Below are positions 8,954-20,703 of a stretch of 64,000 nucleotides of DNA, piece after piece. The notes beneath the pieces were generated by a model. That model did not search any database. It was not told where the DNA came from and worked only from the letters and a program-made list of their open reading frames with translations. Source of the stretch: Hymenopus coronatus (lineage: Eukaryota > Arthropoda > Insecta > Mantodea > Hymenopodidae); the NCBI GenBank assembly GCA_030762935.1, contig CM060899.1, forward strand, positions 18,672,501 to 18,736,500, written 5' to 3'. Numbering within the stretch: position 1 is the stretch's first letter; the number at the start of each line of letters is the position of its first letter. The position numbers and the translations under genes are program-made.

Positions 8954-11900
8954 GACCCAACCCCTTCTCTGAGGATTGTCACATGGAACATCGAAGGCTT
9001 CAATAAAAGGTTGGGTAGCGAGAATTTCTTGTATTTCCTTAGTGATTTTGACATTGTATGTTTAACAGAAACTTGGTTGAGAAACGGAGAAAATGTAACA
9101 CTTGCTAATTTCCATAGTTTTAGTAGGGGAAGGGTGACACGGGGAAGGAGGGGAAGCTGGCCAGGAGGGGTATCAGTTTCATTCAGGACTGAGCTGGAGG
9201 CTGAGATAACTAAATTAGATATAAGTTTGGAAGGGGTGATTGCTGTATCTTTGGCACAGGGGAGAAGTAAAAATAATAGTTATAGGATTATACAACCAGC
9301 CAGCAACGTCCAAGTATGCAAACAGGAATTTCTTCAGTGACTTAACCGAAATGCTAGTGGAGTTACAGGAAAAGATTCCAGGAGCTGAATTAATTCTTTT
9401 AGGAGATTCTAATGCGAGGTTAGGAGGGGAGAATATTTCTCTAACGGGGGTTCACCAATGGGGGGAGGAATTCCGCGAAGGTCAACGAAAGAGCAAGGAT
9501 AGTTTTATTAATGGGGAGGGCAGAGAACTACTTACTTTCTGCGATGCCTTCTCTTTAGAAATAATGAATGGCAACTACGGTGAGGATCGAGAGGGAGAAC
9601 TCACTTTCATAAATGAAAATGGGGGTAGTGTAATAGATTTTATTTTAATAAGTCAGGGTTTAATTGGCAGAATTAGAAATTTTTGGGTGGGGAATCGTAT
9701 CGAGTCGCATCACTGTCCGGTTGCCCTGGAACTGAATATAGAGACGGCCATGGCGGCGCTAGCACCTGAAGAGGGGCAAGGGGACGAAGGGAGATTCATT
9801 AATAAATTTATACGGAAACCGGTAGAAAAAGAAGTATTTGTTGATAAATTAGAAAAAAGATTAGGGGAAAGGAACACAGACACAGCGGAGGAACTAACGC
9901 ATATAATAGCAACGGCTGCGGGGACAATGAAAGTCCAAATGCACGGTAAGTTAAAACGATTCAATGGTTGGTATGACCAGCAATGCAGAGCTGTAAAGAA
10001 ACAAGCAGAGGAGGCTCTGTCAAAATTCAGAATGGCGGGGGGAGATGAGATTAGGAATTTTTTTTACAAAAAAGCGAAGGGAGTATAAACAGCTCTTACG
10101 GGAAAAGAGAACTACGTGGCAAGACAAAATTACTCAGAAAATTAGTAATATTTTAAAGCGGGGGGATAACGCTGAGATGTGGCAAGTAGTAAAACATTTA
10201 AGAGGCAACCGTCAGGCGCCCAACGAAATTTCTCCTAGAAAATGGGCAATGCATTTTATGGGAATATTCGGGAAAGGTGAAAGGGAAGGAATTTTTAAAA
10301 AGGAAGTGCAAATTTTGGGAAATCTTGAGATCCCAATACTGGACGAGGAAATATCAGCACGAGAAATAGCACAGACGCTGAGGAGTCTGAAGGGAGGCAA
10401 AGCTCCAGGGTTGGATGGGCTGCCCCCGGAAGTTTTTAAAGCCGCAGCCAATGTTAATGAGTTTGGTAGGAGTATGCTCCAGATATGTAACAGATTGTTT
10501 ATTGAGGGGAATTACCCTTCCTGTGGGGAAAGGGCATTATTCATCCCATTTATAAAGCGAAGAGAACTATTGGAAATCCGGATAACTATAGGGGGGTTAC
10601 TCTTTTGCCAATTATGGAGAAAATTTATTGAAGAGTGTTATATAACCGGATAAAGGACTGGGAATCTAAATTTGCCAAACTTTCAAAATTTCAAATGGGT
10701 TTCAGAGAAGGATACAGTACCATAGATGCCGCTTTTATATTAGACACTTTAAGGACAAAGCAACTGTTAATTAAGCGGGGAAAGCTTCATTGTGCTTTTG
10801 TGGACTTTAAGAAGGCATTTGACTCTATCAATCGAAATGCATTATGGTACAAACTACGCAGAAAGGGGTTATCAAGTAAAATGGTTAGACCATTGCAGGC
10901 AATGTATCAAAATGTCGAATTCTCTGTGAAGTATGACAGAAACAGAGTGTCCGAGAGCTGCCGAAGCTATAGCGGAGTGAGGCAGGGTTGTATTTTATCT
11001 CCCTTGCTATTTAATCTCTTTGTGGATGATATTACTGATACAATGATAGCAGAGAATATTCAAGCACCAGTAGTAGCGGATTTGCAGATCCCAACACTTT
11101 TATACGCAGACGATTTAGTATTGTGCTCTACGACAGTAAACGGATTGCAACGAGGACTGGACAAACTTAAGAACTATTGCGATGAATGGCTACTTACAGT
11201 TAATGTGAATAAGACTAAGGCAATGACTTTCAAAAAGGGTTGTGTTTATAGCAGGGAGGAGACTTGGACATATGCAGGACAGATACTGGACAATGTTAAA
11301 TCTTTTGTGTACTTAGGACTCACATTCACAATGAACGGAAAATGGACAAAACACATTGACATTACGAAACACAAGGCAAGGGTGAAAGCGACGGAAGCTC
11401 TCCGGATACGCTACAGAATACCGAATATATCCATAATCTTAATGGAAACTGTATACGGAGCGACAGTTAGATCCACGATGACATACGGAGGAGAAATATG
11501 GGGGTGGGAACAAACAGGGAATCTGGATCAAGTGAGGACCCAATTTTTGAAAGGAATTCTGGGTGTAGGGAGGGGTACGGCAAACTGCTGAATAATGAGG
11601 GAATTCGGGGCACATAGTGAAACGATAGAGTGCAAAATCAGAGCAGTTAAATATTGGCTGAGAATCGTTCACGGAAACCAATCTCTAATTAGGGCAGTCT
11701 GCTACCGTGAACAGTTGCGAATGGAAGGTAATTCGACGTGGGCATCAACATTAAAGAAAGGGTTGGAAACTATTGGGATGGGAGACATTTGAATGGCGGG
11801 GCAGGAAAACATGCGAAGTATTTGGAGAAAAATTAAGAACCGCCTCTGTGATATTAACAGACAGCAAATAATTGCGCAATGCACAGAGAAGGTGTCATTA

Positions 11901-12238
11901 GAAGTACAGTCCGGGCTGAAATCGGAGCGAGGTATGGAGCAATACATCAAAACAGGTACCAAACTCATTAGAGAGGGGCTCGCGTGGATTATACTAGGAG
12001 CATGGAGGAGCACGAAAATTTCTGACGAGAATGGTACGAGAATCTGTCCCATTTGCGTGGAGGAAGAGTCGTGACTCGCATCTTGGCAAGATGTAGGAGT
12101 ACAGAGGAATGGCGGGAAAAATATTTGCCGCGATTTTTTACCACTGCGAATGTAGGGCTAGAAGCATGTTGGACGCTACTGGCAGGCACGGAAAACATGG
12201 ACGGGCTAGGTAAATTTATACTCAAGGAAGACAGCTGA
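8954..12238 (+). pseudogene. LINE ORF2, endonuclease and reverse transcriptase, broken
   Basis: Domains in order: APE-type endonuclease (RIVTWNIEGFN, then LTETWL, LILLGDSNAR, VIDFILIS and the ESHHCPV catalytic His region). A linker and the reverse transcriptase follow (KAPGLDGLPPEVF, FVDFKKAFDSI, GVRQGCILSPLLFN, LLYADDLVL). The C-terminal region reads MTYGGEIWGWE and ends in a CPIC motif. Damage: one extra A near 9269, one extra base in the T/A runs near 10060, one lost base near 10560 and TGA at 10617. There are also TGA at 11589 (GGA in the sister copy) and TGA at 11790 (TGG in the sister). A one-base loss near 12073 also replaces the motif histidine by arginine. The mutations are scattered single changes, as expected for neutral decay. 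Catalytic residues of both enzymes are still visible. Confidence 0.9.
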
Positions 12239-12699
12239 GATCTGAGGAGGCTGCCAATAGAGAAGGGGGGGGGAATAAGATCAACTAAACAAAAGTGACT
12301 ACAATGTTCTACATACATATATATTATGTCATACTTAGGTCACTGTTGTGCTATGGTTTTATATATGTTGTATATATTATGTGTATGTATGTCTTTTAAT
12401 GTAATTTTCTATTATAAGAGGGTGCATTTATGAAGGTGTACTCTGTGCTGTAAATTTAAATTGCTATATTTGAATATCTTTATATTTTTATTTTCGGGTT
12501 CACTCTTAATTCTTTATTGTTGTTTAATAATGCTTTGGACTGTGTATTTCCTTTGTCTTTTTATTTTCGTGTTTACTCTTTTAATTCTTTGTTGTGGTTG
12601 TTGTTTTAATATTGCTTGTAATGTGTATTACAAAAGCACGTACGGTCTGTGGACCCGTGCGACTGTTGAAATTCTATGTATGATATTGCTATGTCAATA

Positions 12700-12742
12700 A
12701 ATACACTTATTCATTCATTTATTCATTCATTCATTCATTCAT
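12700..12742 (+). repeat. LINE 3' tail, (TTCA)n
   Basis: AATAAATACACTTATTCATTC followed by repeated ATTC units up to the target duplication. A tetranucleotide tail rather than poly-A is a property of the element family; the two other 3' ends also stop at TTCAT-like text. Confidence 0.85.
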
Positions 12743-13250
12743 ACTTAAAAGATGATTGCTCTATGATTGAAATCTGTTTCATTCGTTGTCAGGAATCGGC
12801 AAATTCTGTATGATAAAGTTTAAGTATTACAAAAGTGAAACCAATAACAAGGAATATCTTAAAAACGGTCCACTCTACGAAAAAATGTATTCAACATATT
12901 TCGTGTGTTTTAACGCCCTCTACTTTTCTGTTAAGTAAGCTATGGTCTATCTCTTACGGTTTGCGCAAAATTCATCCAGAATTAAGTACTCTTCAAAAGC
13001 TATTTGCAGAGAATTCAAGACATACATTTTTTTTTGTCAGGTAAATATCTTTAATATTTGATATTTTAATCAAAACCGTTAGAGAAATTTTTGAGAAAAT
13101 CAAAATTTTCGAAAATTTTACCGTGTAAAGGTGCGTTGGGGGTGGGTTTTTTTATTGAAAATCTTCGTGTCGCATCCTTAGAAGACACTGAACTTAAATA
13201 CCAAGTTTGGTATTTGACGGAGTTTTCGTTTTTCAGCTATGCTGTCCACA

Positions 13251-13305
<55 letters not shown>

Positions 13306-13444
13306 AAGTGGACCTTTTTACAAAAATGCTTTTTATGGATACAGGGGACCCTAAAGCATATATTTCCCTCAAATCTCGGAATCGAATTTTTGGGTGTATT
13401 ACAATACCTTCTCTGTACACAGTATGTGTAGGAAAAGTAAAAAA

Positions 13445-14213
13445 TCTTATATGTTACACTCACATGACTTTCTCTAGCTGTTCTACAAACTTCTTACATA
13501 ACATTATTCTTCTTTCTGTATCTTACTAATTGAGATACTCATTAGCACAATGTTCTTATTACTTAGTTCCTTATAAGTAGGAAACAGTAAGGGACCACAC
13601 TAGGCTAAATCGATAGTCAAATGTTTTAAAAACTGTCGTTATGCGATTGTCATTACAAATCCCTTCTTTTCTTGGCCAGGAGTAGAACAAAAGAAAACCG
13701 CACACTCGCGTCTGAGAAAAGTATGTATAAGTACTTTAAAACCGAAACTAATAACACCGAATACATCGAAAACTGTAAGCTCCACGAGAAAAATTTATAT
13801 AACATAACTTGTGTATTTTAACAAGACCTACATTTTTTTTGTAAGTTTTTGTCTATCTCTTACAGTTTACTAGTTATGCCAAACTAAGCAACATTGATCC
13901 AGAATAAACAGGTCTTTAGAAGCTATTCTCAGAAAATTCAAGATATACATATTATTTGTCAGCTAAATATCTTTAATATACGATATTTTAATAAAAATTG
14001 TTAGAGCCATTTTTAAGAAAATCAATATTTTCGAAAAAAGTTCCATGTAAAGAGTAGTTTGGGGTGGGGGGATTTTTCTCAAAATATTCGTGTCGCATTC
14101 CTGGAAGATACTAAACTTAAATACCAAGTTTGGTGCTTTACCGACTTTTCGTTTTAGAGTTACCGTGTTCACAGTCACACAGACACACGGACACACCGAC
14201 ACATGGAAGACAC

Positions 14214-14252
<39 letters not shown>

Positions 14253-14265
14253 GCTAGAGAAAGTA
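13445..14265 (+). mobile_element. Element A copy with deleted 3' palindrome
   Basis: Head-to-tail after the previous copy. It belongs to a diverged subtype starting TCTTATATGTTACACTCACA. The CA tract (14218-14250) is joined directly to GGGCTAGAGAAAGTA, so the segment from the TGGATACAGG region through most of the palindrome is lost. Confidence 0.8.
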
Positions 14266-15016
14266 AAAATGATATAATTACTATCGAAATACTCTCTATA
14301 ACAATCATAGAACAAGTTAAGCTTTTAATATTACATCATTTTCGGTTCCTTCATTGCCTAATTTTGGTCCAAACTCGAAATGAGCGAAATAGCCCCGGTC
14401 TACCCTATTTGCAAATATATTTGATGGCTGTTTGCCCTTATGCAGAGCTGTAATGTAACTTTTGGTTCCAGATTGACATTCCTAACTTTCTCTGAACCCC
14501 AATTGATGAAGTGGGGTAAACAAGTTGGAACAAACGGGTGTGTTTTTCCTGAACCCTCACAAACTTGTTTCAAGTGGGTAGCTGACCTTTCAGTTGATTA
14601 CTACTAAGCCGTAAGTCACTTGTTCCTTCAGGATAGAGTTTCGTAAACTCTTGCTACAATCCGGGTTCACGCGATTGCATATCCTACCAGTTCCCCGGGA
14701 GTTGGGACGATAAATTGGTCTGTAGCTGTTTGTTAAATTAATTGCTGCTAACCCCGACTCCGGGAGGGGTTGGGGGGGCGTACTCTATCCCAGCCAATAA
14801 TGAGTAGGGGCTCCTACGAATAATCCAAGAGGAGGGTGTGCTAACTACGATATAGATTATCTGAACGTATCCAAATAATGTCCAATGCTCTAAATTTGAG
14901 AATAAAACAACCAGAGTGGACACTTGGCAGCAAAGCATAGTGAATAAAATCTGTGTAGTGCACAAAAATAATTAGTCAAAGTTTTAATATATTTAAGTGT
15001 GTTTTCTTGTGGTTTT
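14266..15016. other. Unassigned 0.75-kb region
   Basis: No recognised repeat and no convincing frame. Base composition is more even than in element A, with a G-rich run near 14762-14776. It may be host intergenic sequence or an unknown repeat. Confidence 0.4.
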
Positions 15017-16700
15017 TACTTTCTCTATACGTACTATGTGCATAGTGTATAGAGAAGATATTCCACTCCAACCAAAAATTCGATACCAAGATTTCACCGG
15101 AAATATATTTTAGGGTCCCCTTTATCTAAAAAAAGCATCTTCGGAAAAAGGTCCGTGTGTGTGTGTGTCCGTAAGAAAAGTCGCTAAAATACCAAACTTG
15201 GTATTTAAGTTGAGTATCTTCCAAGTATGCGACACGAAGAAAATCCCCCCCCTAATTACCCTTTCTTTGCATGCAACATTTTTAAAAAATGTTTATTTTC
15301 TCAAACATAACTTTAATACTTTTGACTAGAATCCCGTATATTAAAGCTATTTACTTCCGAAATAAAGTGTATATCTCGATTTTTCTGGGAATAGCCTCTG
15401 AAGACCTCTTTATTCTGGATGAATTTTGCCGAATTTTGCTTAGCTGCTAAATCGTAAGAGAGAGAGAGAGAGAGAGACAAAAACTCTCTACATAAAAAAT
15501 GCACATCACATCAAAACACACATTTATGTCCTATACGTTTTTTTTTTTTTTTTTTTCTTTGTGGAGGTAACCGTTTCCGAGATATTCCTTGTTAGTGGTT
15601 GCAACTGTGAAATACTAAACTTTACTCAGCCTGGATGTGACCGATTTTCTTTTGTTCTACTCCTGACCAAGCAAAGAAGTGATTTGCAATGACAATCGCA
15701 TAACGATAGCTTTTAAAACATTTGACAATCACTTAAGCCTGGTGCATTACCTTAGTTTCGTTTTACTTATGAGAACTAATTGAGGTGCTCAGCGCCAGAG
15801 GGAGCTATCCCACAAATAGCTAAATTTGAGAAAAAAGGAGTTTTATTAGAGTTGTTGATTTGGTGAAAAATGTAATATTAAGGTACAACTAACTCTTTTA
15901 AATCCAGTATTTGATCCACATTTTGAAATGTCCTAGAAAATACAAAAAAGTGATATTTAACAGTTTCTTTTATTTATCTGGCACTGCAAACCGTATTATT
16001 TACTAAAAATTTACTTATGCAGAGAGAGAAACTAAACATGATATTATTCATATTCCTCACCATTGTTTCTTTTTCGTTTAGCAACAACTTTTTTCCATAT
16101 GTTTTGCTTGCATATTCGTTTCTTTCCTTCACTAGCTATACTATTTACCTCCATTTTGAAAAACAGAATAATCTGCAGCATAGTATAATGCCTAAAATTT
16201 CAACTATTTACACAATATTCTTAATGTTTAATAATAATCTTACATATTATTCTGTTTCACGTATTAAGGCCTAAAATCATTATTTCTTGGCCTATAGTTT
16301 AAACAATAAACAATACTATTAAATTAGTTAAAGTTCTGTAAGTTTGGTGGCATTGTTCTTTAAATAGCAGGCAACTTCATAGTGGGATATCCCCATCTGG
16401 CACAAACTTTCTCACTTTGGAAAATGACACAGTTTCTGTAAGTTACTGTAGATGGCACTCTAAAACAGTTAATATTACCAAGATTTCTACAGACATGAGA
16501 GACGGCAGAAGCTGTCTAAAAACAAACAAATCTTATTTTTTCACAATGTGTGGGATAGCTCCCTCTGGCACTGAGCCCCTTAATTAATAAGAAAGGCTGC
16601 TAATGTTTATCTCGATTAACATTGTGTAGGAAGAAGCATAATCTTTTGTGGGAAGTTTGTAGAACAGCTAGAGAAAGTAATGTGAGTGTAACACATAAGA
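15017..16700 (-). mobile_element. Element A copy split by a TTAA-flanked TIR element
   Basis: The reversed copy starts TACTTTCTCTATACG and runs to about 15779. It resumes after the insertion at 16580 and ends at the diverged 5' end TAACACATAAGA. Confidence 0.8.
15784..16579. mobile_element. Non-autonomous TIR DNA transposon, TTAA target
   Basis: A 796-base element with roughly 30-base terminal inverted repeats (left GGTGCTCAGCGCCAGAGGGA, right end the inverse of GGGGCTCAGTGCCAGAGGGA). It is flanked by TTGA on the left and TTAA on the right, best read as a mutated TTAA duplication. TTAA targeting is typical of piggyBac, but the terminus is not the classic one and no transposase is present. 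A short frame at 16017-16274 is hydrophobic and not convincing as a gene. Confidence 0.65.
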
Positions 16701-16821
16701 TCTTTTTCTTATTATACTGCTATTTAACACTTTATTACAGCTATTTTATATTATATATAAATTCATTTCAAATATTATTTTACAGCAGACAAATGTATCC
16801 CTATCATCATCCACAATGCTA

Positions 16822-16943
16822 GTTAGATCCCATGCGACCAAATGTGTGATTTCTGATGGACAAAGTGGCGCAGGGGCGAGTTTTCCTCCCCATCATATTC
16901 CACCGTTGCCACAATTAGTAAAAGCGGGCGTTAAACACTACAC
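16822..16943 (+). mobile_element. SINE-2 fragment, 3' part
   Basis: Matches the body of the SINE at 21531 from GATCCC...GCGACC through GACAAAGTGGCGCAGGGGCG to AAAGCGGGCGTTAAACACTA. The tRNA-like head is missing. Confidence 0.7.
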
Positions 16944-16949
16944 AATATC

Positions 16950-17690
16950 CAGGTACCAACACACCGCTTATATATTAAAGTTATTTACACCACAAATAAA
17001 ATGTATATCTCGAATTTTCTGAGACTAGCCTCTTAAGACCTGTTGATTCTGGATGGATTTTTATGAATTTGCTTTTTCCATTTTTGGAAAAAGGTCCGTG
17101 TGTGTTTGGACATCATAGCTCAAAAACGAAAAGACCGTTGAATATCTTCCAAGGATGCGACACGGAGATTTTCAAGAAAATCTCCCCAACACCAACTACC
17201 CTTTCCATGGAATTTTTTTCGAAAATTTTGCTAATTTTTTCTCGATTTACATGAAGTAAATAGAAGAATAAGCTTGTTAACAATAATTTGTTACACAGAA
17301 GTAGAGAAAGTCATGTGAATGGAACACACCAGATTTTTCCCTTCTACTTACAAGAAAGCAGGTAATAAGAACCTTTCTGTTTCAATTAGCATTAATGAAT
17401 AAAAGTATAAGCTTTTAAACAATAATTGATTGCAGAGATGTAGAGAAAGTCATATGAATGGAACACATCAGATTTTTTTTCGGTGAGTTGATCGTTTTTG
17501 AGATATTCCTTGTTATTGTTCTCAGTTTTAGAATACTGTAACATTTCTCATACGGGATCTTGTCAGCTCCTGACCACGTAAAGAAATGGATTTCAATCCC
17601 ATGGCAACCACATTTTAAAACATTTGACTGTCGTTTAGCCTAGTGTATTCCCTTATTTCCCTTCTACTTGTAGGAAAACATACCACATGT
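16950..17690 (-). repeat. Cluster of partial reversed element A copies
   Basis: A middle piece (about 16955-17075), a 3'-region piece with an internal deletion (17076-17335), a 5'-end piece (17338-17476) and another 5' part (17481-17690) lie in series. Each is broken at a different place. Confidence 0.65.
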
Positions 17691-18160
17691 ACATATCAAC
17701 ATAAAATACAGAATTTTTCATATTATCAAGGCAAGCAACGTTAAAACAGTTGAAAATATTGACATGTAAAAAGATGTATAAAACCAAAATGTAAGTTAGG
17801 CAATTAAGGAAGAGGCGCACTAGCCTAATTTCAGGTAATAAAGAGAAAAAGATGGGAAGGAAAGAGACAAGGGATTCGGAAAAAAAGTAAAGGACAGATA
17901 TAGGTTAGAGAAAGAAGGAAGCATTGGGTTTTTCCAGAAGCGACTGCGGACGCGACACTAACAAAACTTGGTACAATTTATTTTCAGTATGTAATGTAAT
18001 GCAACTAAGGAGTCAATCATAGGTGCTTTATAGCGCGAAGGTTGACGTAATCGAGTGGCAGTATAAAAAGGGGATCAGGCCCTAGACTCACTCATGGTCA
18101 TTATAAGAAAATGCTGCCTTCGACAAAATCCCATAATAATCCAAATAAACACAAAAAAAA
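17691..18160. other. Unassigned region with a TATA-like promoter
   Basis: About 470 bases without repeat or coding match, ending in an A-rich run where the next element A begins. It contains TATAAAAAGGGG at 18062 after a GC-richer segment (GCGCGAAGGTTGACGTAATC). Confidence 0.35.
18062..18073 (+). promoter_or_regulatory. TATA box candidate
   Basis: TATAAAAAGGGG with a TGACGT half-site some 30 bases upstream. It may belong to an LTR or to a host promoter; no downstream frame supports either. Confidence 0.25.
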
Positions 18161-19307
18161 TTGATGTGTTTCATTCACATGACTTTCCCTACAACTCTGC
18201 AATAAATATTGTTAAAAAGATTCTACTTCTATTTACTTCTTGGTGATCGAGAAAAAAATAGCAGAAATAGTCTTATTACTTTGTTCCTTGTAAGTGGAAG
18301 CGAAATAAAGGACTACCATAGGTTGTCGCCCTGCGTGGTGTAATGGTTACCATGCTCTTAATATACCCAAGGTCGCAGGTTCAAACCCGGTGGACGATGG
18401 ATTTGTTCAGGCGTAAAAATCCTTAGCATGGCTTCCTTCGAAAGGGAAGTTGGTCCCGTGTCGTAGATTTACGTCACGTAAAAGAACCTCAAGCCTGATA
18501 GAGAGGCCTCTGAGCAAAATTAAGCCGTCTTTCACGCCTAATTTAGAATGGGACGCTGAGAACTACAGCAGTTAAAGATCGTCCATAAATAACACGCCAT
18601 TTCAATTTCCAGATGCACCATAGGTTAAAGTGATAGTCAAAAGATGGTTGCTATATGACTGAAGTTCCTTTGTTTGTATGGACAGATGTTGACAAATCCC
18701 TGTATGAGAAAATTATAATTTTCTTAAGGCTGAAACTAATTACAAGAAATATCTAAAAAAACGATCAACTCCACAAATATATATTGTGTATTTTAATGTG
18801 CTGTACATGTTTTATGTGGTAAGCTTTTGCCTATCTCTTAAGGTTTACCCGTTGCTCAAAATTCAATAAAAATCATCCAGAATAAAGAGGTCTTTAGAGG
18901 CTATTCCCAGAAAATTCAAGATATACATTTTATTTGTCATGTAAATATCTTAAATAAAAGAGAATTTTAATGAAAATCGTTAGAGGTATTTTTGAGAAAA
19001 TCAAAATTTTCGAAAAATGTTCTATGTAAAAGATAGTTGGGGGTGGGGCGATGTTCTTGAAAATCTTCGGGTCGCATTCTTGGAAGATACCAAACTTAAA
19101 AACCAAGTTTGGTTTTTAACGGTCTTTTCGTTTTTGGGCTATGATGCCCACAGACACACACACGGAATTTTTTCTAAATTGCTTTTTTTTGGATTCAGGT
19201 AGTCTCAAAACGTATATATCCAGTGAAATCTCGGTATCGAATTTTTGGGTGCAATACAATGCCTTTTCTATACACTATGTACATAGTAGGTTCATATAGA
19301 GAAAGTA
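18161..19307 (+). mobile_element. Element A copy split by SINE-1
   Basis: The 5' part is at 18161-18324 and the rest from 18617. The SINE is bounded by the duplicated host text ACCATAGGTT. The 3' palindrome is modified (CATAGTAGGTTCATATAGAG). Confidence 0.85.
18325..18616 (+). mobile_element. SINE-1, tRNA-derived
   Basis: The head has an A box (TGGTGTAATGGTTACCATGC) and a B box (GGTTCAAACCC), followed by a ~220-base family-specific body (GATAGAGAGGCCTCTGAGC, AGAACTACAGCAGTTAAAGA). A 10-base target duplication, ACCATAGGTT at 18315-18324 and 18617-18626, flanks it. Copies of the same family occur at 20704 and 42565. It would be transcribed by RNA polymerase III and moved by a LINE. Confidence 0.85.
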
Positions 19308-19311
19308 ATAA

Positions 19312-19940
19312 AGGCTAAATTAACGGCAAAATATCTGGGTATCAAAAATACCAAACAAACCACACTACATGAATAAAATAAAACAAATAAAACCAATGCT
19401 CTCCACACTTATATACCTCGCCGGAAAGAATGGAGAACGACTCGCACTAAAAGCACCCGTCTACCTCTACAAAGCGTTAGTTAGACTATTGCTCACCTAT
19501 GATGCAACAGCGCTCATAGCCATTACGCCAACCACAACTCTAAACCAACTTGACACAGTCCAGAGGAAGTGCCACAGAATTTCAGCAAAGTCCGCCAAAC
19601 AAAGGCATATACAAATTAACAAAAATGGAACCACTACAAGATTTCCTTAACAGAGACCTGTATCTCACAAAAGCGGAGATATTTGCTCATAGATGAAAAC
19701 TCCTAGACTCGAAACCCAAAATAAAAGAAACACAGAAAACAAATACAGAATTCCTACTCCCTCCCGCCCCTCTTATTCATCAAAACAATTGTTGCAAAAA
19801 CACTACTAGAAGAACAAGCAGAAACAAAACCTCATAAAGCAAAAAAACCTGATCCAGAAATAGCATCCCACTATAGACTGACACAATAACACATAACACT
19901 AAGCTAAAATATTAATATTATGACCGAACTGAGCCGTTAA
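19312..19940 (+). pseudogene. Jockey-type LINE reverse transcriptase C-terminus
   Basis: Frames read AKYLGIKN (near 19327) and then LLTYDATALIAITPTTTLNQ and LDTVQRKCHRISA. This is the KYLGI ... YK-L-R--LTYGA--W ... Q---LR pattern typical of Jockey/I-group LINEs just after the reverse transcriptase. The frame from 19369 to 19650 is the longest, with stops on either side. 5'-truncated and dead, and A-rich on this strand as many Jockey elements are. Confidence 0.7.
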
Positions 19941-20640
19941 TTTAAAAAAAAAAGTACAAAAAACAACAAATATATCCAACAAACAAAAACACAAAGACAA
20001 AAATAATAACAAAAAAGGTAAATAATTAATAAAAAATATCTATGTACATAAAGATATAACACTCAACTTAACCACAAAAAATCAGTGATCACGCCATCAA
20101 AAAACGTAAACAAACAATCCCGGACCCATTCAAAATAAAAAAAACAATTGGAACACTACTCTCGCGATTGACTCTCCGGAAGATCATCCCCCTAAAGTAA
20201 AACATTTAAAACATCGCCTGAAGAGGGAAGAAACCCTAACCAGCCATGCTTAGCTTGGGGAAACCAAGCCCAGTTCAGTTTGGTTCAGAGAGACTCGATT
20301 GAAATTTCCAATCTGTTGATACTTAGTTATGATCAGAACGTGCGTGAGACGATGGGGAACGATGTGGACCTGGTTAATTTGTTGAAGTGGTGGAGAGGTT
20401 AATAATGTAAATATATTGTAAGGAAGCAAGCTAAACGTTCATTAAGCTTTAAAGTATCCTCAGAAAGAAATAAACTCAAGTATTTAAGGGAAGTGTTTAT
20501 TACAACCTTGCCTGACCTATAAAAATACCCTGAGCTAGGCAAAACTAGGACTGGAGTTCTCATCAACCGCTGAGCCGAGGACGCCGGAGATCGAACCATT
20601 GCATTGGAGACCTTCCAGCATCCGAAGGAGAACCCCGACT
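19941..20640. other. A-rich and unassigned sequence
   Basis: The A-rich part (19940-20150) is probably the 3' UTR of the Jockey fragment. Further on, CCTATAAAAATACCC near 20518 followed by a GC-richer stretch could be an LTR promoter, but no LTR boundaries or partner were found. Confidence 0.3.
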
Positions 20641-20703
20641 ACATACTTGTAAGGAACAAAATTTCTTCTTCTTCAACTTCCCTAGTCTATCACTATGGCG
20701 GTG

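Larger units (their letters stand above)
8034..12742 (+). mobile_element. Full-length non-LTR retrotransposon (LINE)
   Basis: A 4.7-kb element flanked by a 17-base target duplication, ACTTAAAAGTTGATTGC at 8017-8033 and the same with one mismatch at 12743-12759, inside an element A copy. It has a very short 5' leader (8034-8101), ORF1, ORF2 and a ~500-base 3' UTR with AATAAA. It ends in a (TTCA)n tail instead of poly-A. Endonuclease, reverse transcriptase and a C-terminal cysteine motif are all present, the typical order of the APE-type LINE clades. I cannot fix the clade by eye; L1-like ORF1 and a CR1/L2/I-like ORF2 are all possible. Two further fragments of the same family lie at 4727-6008 and 52813-53797, and a scrap at 47085-47130. 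Confidence 0.92.
7837..13439 (+). mobile_element. Element A copy split by the full-length LINE
   Basis: The 5' 200 bases (TCTGATGTG at 7837) run to the target duplication at 8017-8033. The element continues after the LINE at 12743 and ends near 13439 with a mutated terminal palindrome (CTGTACACAGTATGTGTAGG). The CA tract at 13253-13302 is one of the longest in the window. Confidence 0.85.

Noticed and set aside
9710..9964. 84-residue minus-strand frame inside the LINE
   Set aside because: Shadow of ORF2; the endonuclease motifs are on the plus strand.
13178..13529. Open frames made of Thr-His or Val-Cys repeats across the CA tracts (also near 14130, 53067, 54152)
   Set aside because: They are translations of the element A microsatellite in several frames and strands; the frames differ between copies and have no start or family support.
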